Source: Topomyia yanbarensis
Taxonomy: Eukaryota; Arthropoda; Insecta; Diptera; Culicidae
Direction of reading: 5' to 3'
Length of the DNA: 64,000 bases
Assembly: GCF_030247195.1 (NCBI RefSeq)
Contig: NC_080672.1
Span: forward strand, 89,042,113-89,106,112
Both the position numbers and the translations under genes were made by a program. Each line of letters begins with the position of its first letter. Position 1 is the first letter of the stretch. Positions 32,455-44,599 of the stretch are shown piece after piece. The notes below the pieces were generated by a model, which worked only from the letters and a program-made list of their open reading frames with translations, did no database searches and was not told the DNA's origin.

Positions 32455-34500
32455 TCCATGTTTTCGGCATTTCATCGGAGAAAGTTTATATTCTTCATAT
32501 AATCTAGAGTTTCTATTCATTCCAATTTTTTCTCTTGTCATATTGTTTCGTATTTTAATTGTCTACAATTTTTGGTGTTTCTTTTTCCATTTCATCCAGG
32601 TTTTTTAGACTTTCTATGTTGTCATGTATTCTTGTTTTACGTTTTGTTTTATATATTTTCCTTTTTATGTTTTAACCATTCTTGCTTTTTCTTTCAAATT
32701 CGTCCAATTTTTAATATTCGTCGCATTTTTTTAGATTCATTTCATCTTATCATGTCTTTTAATTTTCGCGTTTTATATATCGTTTTATTTGTTTTTTTGT
32801 CACCCGTTTGTTCAATTGATTTCTCTAAGTTTATTAATTTAATTTCACAAAATTTTAACTCTTTCGATTATTTTTGAATTTTGTTTCATATTTTTCAATA
32901 AACCTACTTTAGTATTTCCTGCATCCCTACTTTTTTCATATTTTTCATTATTAGGTCTCTCATTTTCGACAAAATAATTCTTTTTCGTTTAACTTTTTTT
33001 TTTTCATTTATAAGTTTTGAATATTATGCTTTTCTTTGCATGGATTTTTTCGATATTCATTAATTTTTATTTATTATTGTGTTCTATTACCTTCACCACC
33101 TTGTTTTTCGCCCATTTAAACAATTTTCAATTTTATGTTTTCCGTATTGTTCATTTTATAATTTGAACATTTTCCCTATTATTTTATTTTGATCTTTTTG
33201 TATTTTGTTTGTGCTTGTTTTCGGTTTTCCATCTAATTTAAAGTTTTACTTTATATCAGTTTATTTAATATCTAACCCGTTTATTTTTTCTAGTTTTCTC
33301 TTATTTTTCTTTATTGTAGTATTTCTATTTTTCCCCTTTCGTCTAGCATTTCCATTTTCTCCTCGTTTTGATTTTATATGTTTTCTATGATTTTACTTTT
33401 ATCGCATTTAGAGCTCTTTCCTCTTGTTCATGTTTTCTATTTTTTCTTTCCATCTATTCCGTCCAGCTGTTTCTATTTATTTCTACTTCTATTATTGTAC
33501 TTATTCAGTTCTAAATTAGTTCATGAAATAAATATATAATATGTCCATTTTTTATTTTTCATAGCTAAACAATTTATTTATTCAATGGTCTATCTTAATT
33601 TTTTCTTTTATTTTAAACTATTTTAAACATTTTTCTCTCTATTTTTTATTTTGTTGCAAATTTTTAATTTTGAACATTTTGTATTATTGTTATTTTTACG
33701 TCTAACTCCGTGGATCCATTACGTCCATTTTTATACTTGTTTACTTTTTGTAGCTCTGTTTTTATTTTTTTGTTATGTTCGTTTTCCTCCCTTCCCGATC
33801 AGAATAAAATAACAAGATTGTAACAGAATGCAATTTTCATAACAAATTGTGTTATAAATTTGGTCTCGTTAGTAGTTAAAATAACAGAAAATTATAACAA
33901 GTAACAACGAGAGATATAGTTTTGAAATATTCTTGTTATGTGTTTCTGATCGGTTTTTGTCGAATTTCCTGTTTTCCATACTTATGATATTTTATTTTTC
34001 ATTTTGTCGTTTACCCGTTTTTGTATTATTTTAACCATTTGGCAATATTTTTCTTTTTCTTCAATTTTAGTCTAGCTTCCTTCATCTAATTTGATTGCTT
34101 CAGTTATTCAATCTGTTTTGTGTTGCTCTTTATAATTTTTTTTCCAAACTTCAACTTTTCCATTATCTTAATTTTGTCCATTTTCTGTCGATTCACCGCT
34201 TTAGGTTTTTTATTTAAGACATTAGTAGGTTTTTGAGTATATGCATGTTATTAAACTATTTTCATTATTTTAACTGTCACTTTTCAGCTTTCTTGTTTTG
34301 TTACATTTTAGCTACTTAAATTTTTTTCTCGTTTGTTCCTTATTTATTTATTTTTTGCTTTCCTTTATTTAAATTATGCCTCCATTTAAATGTTGTTTTT
34401 GCTTTTTTTAATTAATTGTGTTTCTATTTTGTTACTGTAATTTGCATAAGGTTGTAATTATGAGTTTTTTTAATGGTGTTGCACCAAATATATAAATGAG
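32455..34500 (+). repeat. T-rich, strand-asymmetric low-complexity field
   Basis: Over 2 kb the plus strand is dominated by T with short ATTTT, TTTCAT and TTTTATT words; A is far rarer than T outside the MITE at 33795. The phenylalanine-rich frames (32572-32877, 33205-33390) are artefacts. Its origin is unclear; it is a decayed homopurine/homopyrimidine expansion or repeat. Confidence 0.7.
33795..33953. mobile_element. Short MITE, about 159 bp
   Basis: Ends CCGATCAGAATAAAATAACAAG and, inverted, CCGATCAGAAACACATAACAAG; the body contains further AACAA palindromes (ATAACAAATTGTGTTAT). It is inserted in the T-rich field, where its A content makes it stand out. Confidence 0.75.
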
Positions 34501-34544
34501 GGACTCGCAAAAATCAGTTTTCATGCATTCTTGTTTGACCAAAT

Positions 34545-34780
34545 TTTGATTATAGACTGTGTTGGTAAGCGTGACTGCTATTTAGTCCAGTGGGTCTGGG
34601 TTCAATCCCAGCCGAGGTCAATGAAATTTTCTGAAGTGAGAACCCATCACAAGGGAAGTAGAGCCATTGGTCCCGGTCCATGTGTTGATGACCCGATATC
34701 TGGTTGTGGAAACACCTCTCTGGCGTCGGTGATAGATACTTAATGCGGACAGATACCGACGGAAAATAAACAAAAAAAAT
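34545..34780 (+). mobile_element. tRNA-derived SINE, second family
   Basis: A box A-like GACTGTGTTGGTAAGCG and a box B GGTTCAATCC (34599-34608) are followed by a non-tRNA body and an A-rich tail (AATAAACAAAAAAAA near 34765-34778). It differs in body from the SINE at 61694. It lies just inside the right end of the hAT-like bracket. Confidence 0.65.
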
Positions 34781-34909
34781 GCATTAAAATCATTTGAATG
34801 TATAACACTCACTCGAGCTCACCGTTTGTGTGTTCGAAAAATTTACATTGATGGAGGGGGACCTTATGCTGGACCCCCCGGGCCCGCAATTTCTCTCTAC
34901 AGCCCTGCT

Positions 34910-35524
34910 CAGAACTCCTCCCGTCACTGACATTTTCAGCCTCTTCTCCCATCTCGCATACCAAGAAAAGGTAGGGTGGGGCTTACATTACATACAAAAA
35001 TCCGCCTCGACATCATAATCCGCCCTCACCCATACCCCCATCGCTTTTACTCGCCATATACCAATATATACTAGGCGAGGCGGTTGGTGTTTATGCACCT
35101 CCCTAAAACCCCCACCCAGGTATACCAAGCTAGCATGAAGACAACATTGAACTAATGCTGATTAATCAAATTATATATTATATTTTTATGTTTCAAGTGT
35201 TTTAGGTAGGTATTTTGTTACGTAGAATGTGTATGTAAAATTTGAAAAAAATCGGTTAAATAGTTTTTGAATAGCAGTTAACACCGCAAATCGTGTTTTT
35301 TCCAGAGATGTTCAAAAAAAAGCTTCATCACCGAGTCGCTTGTCAATATTTTTGCTGAAAAAATTACATAATGTTATTGAAATGATACATTATAATGCAC
35401 AAAAGTTTTGGACAATTCGCTTTACCTAAAGTTCTAAAAAAATTCACAAGAACGTGGATTTTTTCTTGCTGGTATCCTTACCCCCCACCCTTAATAGCGT
35501 TTTTCTCGAAAACGCGTTTTTCAA
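34910..35524. other. No gene seen
   Basis: A C-rich stretch at 34970-35120, then AT-rich sequence with an 'AAAAAAATCGGTTAAATAGTTTTTGAATAGC' phrase typical of dispersed insect repeats. No coding signal. Confidence 0.4.
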
Positions 35525-35760
35525 ATTGGCGAATACGATAACTCAAAAACTTATCAACGAATTGATTTGATTTTTTATGAGAATGCACGATATAGATGGC
35601 TTGTTGATAAACCCTCACAGAACTAAATAATTTTTTCTCCCTATTATTTTGAAGAAAAGTGAGCGAATTTTTCAGTAAAATATTAGATTTTTCGGTTTTC
35701 TTGAAGCCATTTTCCGAAACTTGAACTTTTTTTTTCTATTTTTTGGTTCATCGAGTAACT
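35525..35760 (-). repeat. Dispersed repeat, copy 2
   Basis: It is the inverted relative of 20640-20872. Confidence 0.6.
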
Positions 35761-36185
35761 ACAAGTTTTAGCTTTACAAATCTTATGGAATTTCCTGTGT
35801 CAGACAATTTTACCAAGAGTTATTGTGTTCGCCACGGCGCTCCTCAACGTGGAAATGGTTGGACGTCTACTCGTGGAACGCTCGTATGTGTGGCGTCGCT
35901 TGACTGAATTTTTTTTTTGAGTTCATAATGTAATAAACAGAATGAATAAATAAATCTTAACATTGCATAATGGATCCATTGTTGCCTTGCCTTCAAAATC
36001 GAAAAACAAAATAACTTTCGGTTTAAGCACTTCACATCAGAGGCCCTCTTAAACATAACCAGTTAAGGAATCATAGTTACGTAAATTGCGGCACAGGCAC
36101 CAGATCTAATTCTCAGAACTTTTTTTCCGAGATGTTACAAAATCTCGCTGTTTCCTGCATTTTCCCGGAGCCATCAAAGGTGATT

Positions 36186-36360
36186 AATGTGTGCTGGGAA
36201 GCTGCTGCGAAAAAACAAACCGGCTTCGGGAGAAATTCCGTCGCTGGGAAACTCTCCGTCGGAGTTGACTAGAACCACCGCCGGGGATCAGTTGAGTAGT
36301 ACACGACGTAACACGGGATTCGTGTCATCGGGTTGCCAGCGAACCGAAAATCACGCTCCA
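36186..36360 (+). repeat. Outlying unit of the 58.3-59.0 kb tandem family
   Basis: The segment GGGAGAAATTCCGTCGCTGG through 'GCCAGCGAACCG' parallels 58300-58430 in phrase order (GAACTCT...GTAGACTAG...GTAGTATGCGACGTAGCACC). One unit only is present. Confidence 0.55.
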
Positions 36361-36478
36361 CCCGTCTGCACACATATAGACATTTTCCGATCTCGACGAA
36401 CTAAATCGAATGGCATAAGAGACTTAGCCCTCCTAAGTTCGGTTAGAAAGTTCAAATTCCGAGCGACTACATAATCTT
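36361..36478 (+). repeat. Mosquito dispersed repeat (fragment)
   Basis: It carries ATTTTCCGATCTCGACGAAC, TCGAATGGCATAAGAGACTTAG and 'CCGAGCGACTACATAATCTTTC', a diverged copy of the family at 38658 and 62330. Confidence 0.6.
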
Positions 36479-38657
36479 TCTAAATCAGCAAGGCAAAAAG
36501 ATGTGAAATATAGCAATACATATGGTATGCAATGCTATGTAGCACGTTAAAGACAAAATTTCAACCGAAAAATTTCCATGAAATCTTGTTAAAAATGTCA
36601 CGAATTTTTCCAGTTCATTTGGTCTAAATTGATGATATACTTATGTTAACAGGAAATCTCTTTGGTTTTATTGTTTTCAAACAGAATTGTAATATATACG
36701 CACTTTTGCCAGTAATTAGGTACTACAGTAAAAAGCTGATTCACTTAAAAAAATCAAATTCAAATTTATCAAACATCATCAAAAACAAATTCCAAATAAG
36801 CAGGATTTCTAAAAGAGTTTCACGGATTTTTTTTAAATCAAGAAGTTCAGGAATAAAAATATTGTTTTCCAAGGATCTATAATTTAATATAATCCAATCT
36901 ATTGCGTAATTTTGACTTGCAATCCTATTTTTAGTGCGCTATAAAACTTCAATTGTTGTGGGCGGTAAATGGATAGTCCGCACCGCAACCGCAAAAAAAT
37001 GATAAAACCGCACCGCTTACCGCAACCGCACTGCATTTACCGCACCGCACCGCGCGGTAATGCGGTAAATGCGGTAAAATTCTGTATTTTTGAAAAATGT
37101 GTTGAAAAATTATAAATTTTTTGTATAATCATATGTAATAAAATGTTATTCTTATTTACACAAACATTAACTTTGACGGACTCCTCAGAATGTAACATTT
37201 ATTAAAAAATGTCAACTTTTCAAGTTTTATTAATCAAATGCCGTACATTTTGAAATAAATACTTTCGAAACAAGATAAATATTAGCATAGCATTGAAGTC
37301 CTATGAAATGTAGCGCTGTATTTCATCATTATACATACAAAAACGTTCTTCCGAAGCAATTAAAAGGAAAACTTTTAATTTAATTATCAGAAATCATTCT
37401 ACACATAACATAACAGGAATCCATCCCATCTCAACTGGTACAGAGACATTTGAAAAACTGCAAAAGATGTATGATTTACAGCATACAGCAGAAATGTTAT
37501 TACAAATAGGGGATTTTAGGAACAAAATACCTCAACACACTTGCTTCGTATTTTTCAAGAAATGGATGTATTCTTATTCAAATACAAAGACTGAGTTGTA
37601 ATTTTCTAATAGCTAGTTCGAAAGTTCTACCTTTTTACGTATTTTTTCCATAATGCCAATGGCAAAAACTTCAATTAAAGTTGCTAGGGGCCAAAAATTG
37701 TCCAAACTTTGCAAAACTTGGCATCTGGGCTAACTTTGACAGTTGTCACAATATGAAGGTAGGCTTTGAGAAACACAAAATAATCGAAATACCGTACACT
37801 AACTTCGAAAGCTTTAATTTCAAAAAGTTACAAAATACTCCTAACTGAAAAATATAAGTTGTTAATTTGGTAGAAAATATTCCCAGTTGGACGAACAATG
37901 CACGTATGCGAAAAAAAAGTTATGTAGGAGTCTTAAAAGCGGACTGCAGAAAAATTCATTGCGAATTTACACAGAAACCAAAAGAGATAGAAATACGATG
38001 TTGAAGAACGAATGATAAGGTTATCAGCCTAATTTGGACCCCTCCTTATTTTGGACACTTTTCAAACAATTGTCTCCCTTACTGCTGATTCCTCCAAATT
38101 CGTTTGGTTTGATGATGATAATTACATTCTTTGGGTTGTTTTTAAGTCTTAAGACTTTTTAAGTTCATCTTTAAGTTCTCCAAATTAATTAAAATTCACA
38201 GTTGAGAAAATGTCATCGTAAACGATTCATAATTCCACGATTGCTAAGAGGAATCGGGAGAAATGGTACATTTTTAAATTGTATTCGACAGTACAATTAA
38301 ATTGTTTTTCAATGATTGGATTGTGCATTTTATATATTTGAAAAGGTCCGCTTGTAAATTTTCAAAGTGTTCAAAATATGTCGTAAAAATAATGATGCCA
38401 AATTATATTTGACACAGCTTATAGATTTTATTTCTTAGTAACAGATTGTTGTATCATATTAGAATGTAACAAAACGTAAAAAATCAAGTAACGATAGGTC
38501 GAATAAAGATTATATTCGGATTTCTTTTCAAATCATTGTCAAGTCCATGGAAATTAGAGCAATTAAATGTTTATTATGTTTCCAAATTGTAAGGTAATAA
38601 GTTGCGTCGTTCTTAAATGGTAAAAGTCAAAGTTTTAATTCACTGCAGACTTTATCA

Positions 38658-39985
38658 ATCATTTTTGCCTTTCTCAATAAAAAGGTATTGCAATTGCTCT
38701 GAAAACCGACTTTTTAACGGAGGCCTGGAGGGCCGAGTGACATATACCATTCGATTCAGTTCGTCGAGTTCGGCAAATGTCTGTGTGTGTGTGTATGTAT
38801 GTGTGTGTGTATGTATGTGTGTGTATGTGCGTCTGTGTGTGTGTACGCGAACACAATCTCACTCACTTTTCTCAGAGATGGATGAACCGATTTTTACAAA
38901 CTTAGTCCCAAATGAAAGGTGCAACGTTCCCATAGACTGCTATTGAATTTCTAATGGATCCGACTTCCGGTTCCGGAATTACAGGGTGATGAGTACGATC
39001 ACGCAGAAAATGTCGATTTTAAGAAATTCTGCAATGAATGTATAATGGTGAAAATTTTTCCAAAATGTGACCACAACTGCTTCGATTTGTAGTACTAGGT
39101 CATTAACAGCCATTCAAAGTCTCTTTGGTCACATTGGCCACCATCATCGGTTCCGGAAGCCCCGGCGGAAGTATCCAAATTCAGAGTAACAGTCACATCG
39201 GTTTCTCGGAGATGGCTAGACCGATTCGACTAAACTTGACCTCAAATGAAAGGTATTGCGTCCCCGTAAATGGCTATTAAATTTTATCCCCAACCGACTT
39301 CCGGTTCCGGAGTTACGGGTTGTGGCGTGTGATCACATAGCAAATTGTGATTCAAACCGATACCCCGATGGAAGCAAAAAAGGTAAAAATTTCGCTAAAA
39401 TGTCTCTCAAATAACTTAACTTTGCAGTTCTAGGTCACCGACGGCCAAACAAACTTTCGTTGACTACATTGACCACCATAGACGGTTCCGGAAGTGCCCG
39501 GGAAAAGCGGCCATCTTTCATAACTAGCAAACTCATATCAGTTTCTCGGAAATGGTTGGGCCGATTTTCACAAACTTAGTCCCAAATGATAGCTATATTA
39601 TCCCCACAGATGTCTGTAACATTTCGCACGGACCGCTTGTATGGTTCCGGAAATATAGACTGAACGGTCCGGTCACACATGAAATTCCCATATATTATCT
39701 CATATCTCATATCATATCGTTATCTCGAAAAATTTTTTTTTATAAAAATCGACTTTTTGGGACTTTGCCGATTTCGCACCTTTTTCAGTTCAATATTACC
39801 GTGGCTGTTTTTTCTTTTTCAAAATTTTAGAACTGGAATAATGATTTATTTTCCTGTATATAGTTGTCATGTGATGTACAATAATAAAATGTAATATATG
39901 CATTTAAAAGCTTTTAATGAATATAAACAACGCACACATTCTCGTGATTCATGATTGAGAAAGGCACAATTGCACCGCTAGGTGG
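38658..39985 (+). mobile_element. Mosquito dispersed repeat, long copy
   Basis: It begins TTTTTGCCTTTCTCAATAAA and ends ATTGAGAAAGGCAC, so a 13-bp TIR TGCCTTTCTCAAT brackets it. Inside are at least three diverged tandem sub-units with 'ACCGATTTTCACAAACTTAG', 'TCAAATGAAAGGT' and 'CGACTTCCGGTTCCGG' (38900-39000, 39180-39320, 39540-39670). No coding capacity. It is nested in the ACCGC element. Confidence 0.75.
38780..38853 (+). repeat. TG/TATG microsatellite
   Basis: A run of TG and TATG units at the usual microsatellite position of this repeat family. Confidence 0.9.
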
Positions 39986-40149
39986 ATTAAAATAGGTTTT
40001 TTTAAGAGCGGTTGCGGTAATACCGCGCGGTAAAAGCTCATTTCCCGCACCGCATCCGCGAGAAAAGATGTCTCACCGCACCGCAGTGCGGTGCGGGTGC
40101 GGTAAATACCGCGCGGTTGCGGTAATTACCGCAACCACGACGAACCCTA

Positions 40150-43125
40150 GTTGAGATGCTATTTTGAGACATTTCCAAGTTGGAAAACAGACGCTCTTCA
40201 GCAATCACCTCTATAAAGAGAAACAGACTAAACAGACTGGGCAAAAGATTGAAATAGAAAGCCGATAACATTTTATCTCAATGATGTTCTGAAGAAAAAA
40301 AAACTGGCAGAAAACAAAATCGATAATCTGTTATAGAAATCTTTCATGATATTTCATCTTTCAATCAAAGTCATCGTACGAAATGGAAATCCTTCTGCCA
40401 CAAGGCTTATTTTACGCCAACCATTCCAAATCCCCTGGAGAATCGGTCCACCCGGCTAGACCGTCTTGTCATTTAAAAGATCAATCATCGAAATTTTGCA
40501 TATGAAAACAAAAATTACAATGGCTAAAATGGGATAAAGAAAAAAAGACCCATTCACCGCGTGAAAGGCGCGCTCCACAACGTGTGCGACGATGGGGTAG
40601 GTAATCCCGAAAAATAAGTCATCAAGCCACAAAGTCATCTGTCATCCAATCCCGATGGTCTCACTTATGAGCCATGTGAGCAGCCCGTTGCGAAACTGAA
40701 GGATCATCACCGGTTTCGTCAACCTCAGATAAAAGCAATAACAGCAACCGGTCCGAGCCCGGGTGAAAGGAAAAATCTCCATCATCAGGTCAATGTTATG
40801 TTTACAATATTCGGTTCCCTTCACCGTCGCCGCCACCGACCGATCAACTCGCTCAACAGATTCTTATTCAGTTATATAACTTGAATTTAAAATTCAGATA
40901 ATTTGAATTCCGAAAAATTTGCATATCTATATTGAGTTTCGAGTTCTCTCGAAAGGGGACGGAAGCTGGTCGGCCGGCGAAGTTGGCCCGCTCGGCTTCC
41001 CAGCCCTATCATTGCATCATCCCGTCGCCATCTATAGAGAAAAGATGGGGAATTTTTCGGCGCTCAAGCAAACAGTGAACATCAGCTTGGCAATCTGTTT
41101 TTGCAGTTGTGCTTTTTTCCCTGCTTTTCAGCTCAGATTCCGGAAACGGTGCCTGAAGATAACAATTTTATCTCGACTGGCGGAAGTGATGTTCCGTCCG
41201 GATGTTTTTTTTTCTATCAGGCTCCTAGAGAAATGGTATCATCGGAAGTGAGCTTAAATTAGTCTTAATCGCTTTGGTCGATAAAGTTTTCCAACATGAA
41301 GTCATGTTTAATTGAGTCTTAATTTACAGTGTACCAAAGAGGTTCCGTTGGGTGTAGAGTTTAAACTGCGATTTGGCGAGATCCCACGCAACAACGGTAA
41401 CTCAATAAGTTTACGGAATCGATTAACAAATCATTAATTATGTTTTGCTTTAACCTAGATGGGTCATTCGCTTTCATTAATTTTGCTATCCACCACGTTA
41501 GTTTCGGTTTTATATTCGAGCCACTCTAGGTTCGCTCTAATGTTTACAAAATTTATATAAAAATCACAATTTTGAGTGAACCGAAGATCAGTTCTCTGCG
41601 CATCTATTACCTCAACGCCACCATCACATCTCATTTTCGGCGACCCTAAAACGCTTCGAAATCCTAAAGCAGCCAAAAGATGACAACCACGATACGATTC
41701 GAACCGACCGACCGAATGATGATCCCGATAATTGCAATCCCGTGAACCGGTTTGCCTTGGCAGAGATACGACAAGACCGTCGATGCAGTGATCGCCGTCC
41801 ATCCTCTTACATACGGTCTTTTCACTCATTCGTTCACGATGACAGCGACGACGACGACGACGACGACAACCTTCTGCCGTTCTTCTAGTCTCGCTTATCT
41901 CGTTTCGTTCGTTAATGAAATATACTCGCCGGCTAATAATCCGCTCGTAACAATCATTTAAATCTTCATATGTTATCCGATTTGATGGTTATTTTCGGTG
42001 CTCTCCTCTCTCTCTCTATCTCTCGCTCGATCCGATGCGATCCGATCCGACCGTCATGATCGCTGTATTATCGCTGTCTGCTGACTATCACCGAGCTTGC
42101 GCTCGGTCTGCATATTTATATTAAATTAGATGTAAATTTGATTTAGTTTTATGATGCTCAATTTTTTTCTCACCACCCTTATCGAAACTAGCCGAACTTG
42201 CTGCCAAACGGGGAACCGTACCGTCTGTGTAGCTCCGTGCCTAGACGTGGGAGAAATGACGAATTTTACTCTGCATCGTTCGGGTTCACCGATCTCGGAG
42301 CTTGGAAGGCGATATCGAAATTTGTTTATTTATGAAACGAGACGCCTCCGCTCGGAGTGCGATAAATTGATCGCTAAAATGCTGATTTCAATTTTGGAGT
42401 TATTTTTTCGGTTGCTTTTCGTGTAGCGATTGAATATGCGATTTTTTCCCTCTCTCCAAAACATCGTTTTCGTTTGAGAAGATGCTGGGTGAAAAATGCC
42501 AAACCGAACAGCTACAAATGGCTAAAATATAGTTTTGTGCTCTGACTCTGCTTGCGGTTAATTATGTGCGAAAATTGATTGCGGCTCGTAAATTTTCGAG
42601 CAGTGACAAATTTTGGGATCGTCCGCAGTATCACCGGGACCGGGGGACGGCGGGAAGATAAGCGAAACGGGGAGTAAACGGCGATGCTGATGGGAAATAA
42701 ATTGGCTGATTTAAAGTTTACATATGTGGCACAAATTTGCCGATAACGGAGCAGAAGGTGGAAGGGGATTTCAGCATATTTGCAAGTCATCTATAGATGC
42801 TTGCTCGAGTAAGGTACGTGGGCGGGCACGAGTCAAAGAGAGATTGTTATTTAAATTAGTATTTAACGCGATTTGGCCCGGATTGGATTACTAATTTTAC
42901 AGATTGCCTCTAGGTAAGTGAATTCTCTTATTCAGATACGTCGAATCAAGAATGGAAATTTGAAATGAATCGGTTTCATTTGCCTCTTCGGTATTGTGGA
43001 TTTATTATAAATTTGCGCAATCGCGTGGCCTATACAAGTTATTATTAGTTTTTTTTTGCATTTATGTAGCATTTCAGCAGATTAGCTTTGTTGTTTTTTT
43101 ATAATATAAAAATATTCATCAACTA
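40150..43125. other. Single-copy-looking DNA, no gene recognised
   Basis: Composition is more even than elsewhere. It includes CT-rich tracts (42001-42030), GATCCGATCCGA words (42030-42052) and frames such as 41464-41829 (minus, 121 codons) without domains. It could hold regulatory DNA of a neighbouring gene. Confidence 0.35.
41845..41868 (+). repeat. GAC trinucleotide repeat
   Basis: Eight or so tandem GAC units, with no supporting coding frame. Confidence 0.9.
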
Positions 43126-43565
43126 CGGTACCGGTTAAGATCAACAACCGACCCGGGAACCAGTTGTTTCCGAGCCTTCGAACGGAGCAGATCGTTATAC
43201 TTCACAGTGGTGTTCGGTGTGTAAGTTTCTGTGAGTGAGTGCGGAACAATCGACATTGCTGCAGATCAGTTTTGTTTGCTTTTTCCCTTTGTTTGCTTTC
43301 TTTCCTTTTTCCTTCTTTTTCTCTACCTTGTAATCTAATAATAAGACGTATCCCCGTTTTTATAACGCTCTGCCCTCGAAGTCCCTGAATCCTCTAACGC
43401 GCACATTGCCTCCCATATAAAACTGTTGCCTCTAGATTCCTCTGTGCCATGGGTGGTGTATGGAAGAAACCGGTTAATATATTTTAACTTTCTCGTGACT
43501 TGACTACTCAGTTCCCGGCGGTAACTTAGATCACACGTATTCGGGCAAACAAGATACGAGCTATA

Positions 43566-44035
43566 GTGAATGATCGCGGTCAGGCAAACGAGATTGATTA
43601 CTGTGAGCGCTTTAGGCGGGAATTTAAAGCCTACGTGCCTGGTACGGCCGTAGAGATCGATGGGGTTGTGTCAGAACCGGGTCTGAAGGGCGAAGAACTG
43701 TTGGAGCACGGGGTTGGCTGCTTTAAGGATCCCTCACTTCAACAGGTTAAGATCTTAGAATGTAAAAAATTGTATACCTTAAACACCGAGGGAGGTAAGA
43801 CTAACTACTCTCTATTAGGTTCGCTTCGGGCAACCTTCGCTTCTTCCCAACGAAATCCTTCTTGACAAAGTTCGCCTACCTGTTCACCTGTTTGTACCGT
43901 GGTCTTGAGTTCCAGCATTTGCAAGCAGGCCCAGCCACCTCTTGTGGAAATAAAAAAACGATGCGGCAAACGCGAAGGAGAGCATGAGGATGACTCTTGC
44001 GACAAAGAAACTGAAAAGTGTTCTTCTTCGTATAA
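43566..44035 (+). pseudogene. ORF1 (Gag-like) of jockey-type element
   Basis: The frame reads 'DYCERFRREFKAYVPGTAVE', 'VVSEPGLKGEELLEHGVG' and 'FKDPSLQQVKILECKKLY'. After a one-base frameshift near 43840 it reads 'NEILLDKVRLPVHLFVPW', and in another frame 'RCGKREGEHEDDSCDKETEK'. The last part is the zinc-knuckle array of jockey ORF1, with a Cys changed to Arg. ORF1 binds element RNA. The GTG at 43566 is only the first triplet of an already open frame, not a proven start. Confidence 0.8.
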
Positions 44036-44039
44036 TCCC

Positions 44040-44540
44040 AACCGTGCCCGTTTCCATGATACTTCTGATTCCACTGTGTTCTTCTACACATCCATAAAAG
44101 AAGAGATTTGCGAAATCCCGGTTCATATACGACCATATATTATAATAAATTCCGACAAGTCGACTGTGGCAAAATGTTCTACACTGACGGATCAAATCTC
44201 GATGGGTCCACTGGCTTAGGTATCTTCAATAATACTATTACCGCTTCCCTCAAGCTCAATGATCCTGCTTCAGTTTACGTCGTAGAATCAGTTAAACTTC
44301 AGTACACCCTTGGGATCATCGACACTCTGCCCACAGATCACTACTTCATCATTTCGGACAGCCTCAGCTCTATCGAGGCTCTTCGTGCGATGAATCCCAA
44401 AAAAGGAATTCCCGTATTTTCTGGGGAAGATACAGGAGTCCTTGTATACGTTATCTGAAAAATCTTACCAGATTACCTTTGTTTGGGTCCTCTCTTATTG
44501 CTGTATCCCGGGCAATGAAAAGGCCGACTCTTTAGCATAG
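44040..44540 (+). pseudogene. RNase H end of jockey-type ORF2
   Basis: Immediately after the ORF1 zinc knuckle the reading changes to 'RFHDTSDSTVFFYTSIKEEI', a phrase from ORF2 just before RNase H. Then come 'KMFYTDGSNLDGSTGLGIFN' (catalytic Asp block), 'VVESVKLQYTLGIIDTLP' (Glu block), 'YFIISDSLSSIEALRAM' (Asp block) and, in another frame, 'QITFVWVLSYCCIPGNEKAD' (normally FVWVPSHCSIPGNEKAD). The final frame change and a stop after DSLA inactivate it. Confidence 0.85.
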
Positions 44541-44599
44541 GTGGGAGCATTAGAAGGTGACATATACGAAAGACCAATCTGCTTCAACATTTTTTTAGT

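Larger units (their letters stand above)
28114..34907. mobile_element. Possible hAT-like element, 6.8 kb, bracketing H3 pseudogenes
   Basis: The left end is CAGGGCCGCCGAGAGG at 28114; the right end, read on the minus strand from 34907, is CAGGGCTGTAGAGAGA. Both are followed by a GGGCCCGG-type block (28168-28182, and 34878-34885). The 8 bp outside are CTCAGAAT (28106-28113) and CTCAGAAC (34908-34915), 7 of 8 identical. An 8-bp duplication with CAGGG-type ends is the signature of hAT transposons. No transposase frame was recognised inside; instead there are histone H3 relics, a TTAA MITE, a T-rich field and a SINE. Two independent insertions sharing a flank by chance remain possible. Confidence 0.5.
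36946..40147. mobile_element. Element with ACCGC-rich ends, about 3.2 kb
   Basis: Both ends are dense in ACCGC/GCGGT words (36960-37080 and 40005-40147) in otherwise AT-rich DNA. Minus-strand right end GTTCGTCGTGGTTGCGGTAA parallels left end ATTGTTGTGGGCGGTAAA. No transposase frame was found; the interior contains a mosquito repeat (38658-39985). hAT-like affiliation is a guess. Confidence 0.5.

Noticed and set aside
32572..33390. Phenylalanine-rich frames in the T-rich field
   Set aside because: Poly-T composition explains them; there is no start context or domain.
38780..38853. CRISPR-like or regulatory significance of the TG/TATG repeat
   Set aside because: It is a microsatellite at the usual place within a dispersed mosquito repeat; no repeat-spacer structure exists anywhere in the window.
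41464..41829. 121-codon minus-strand frame near the GAC repeat
   Set aside because: No recognisable domain and no splice support; single-copy-looking noncoding DNA is more likely.
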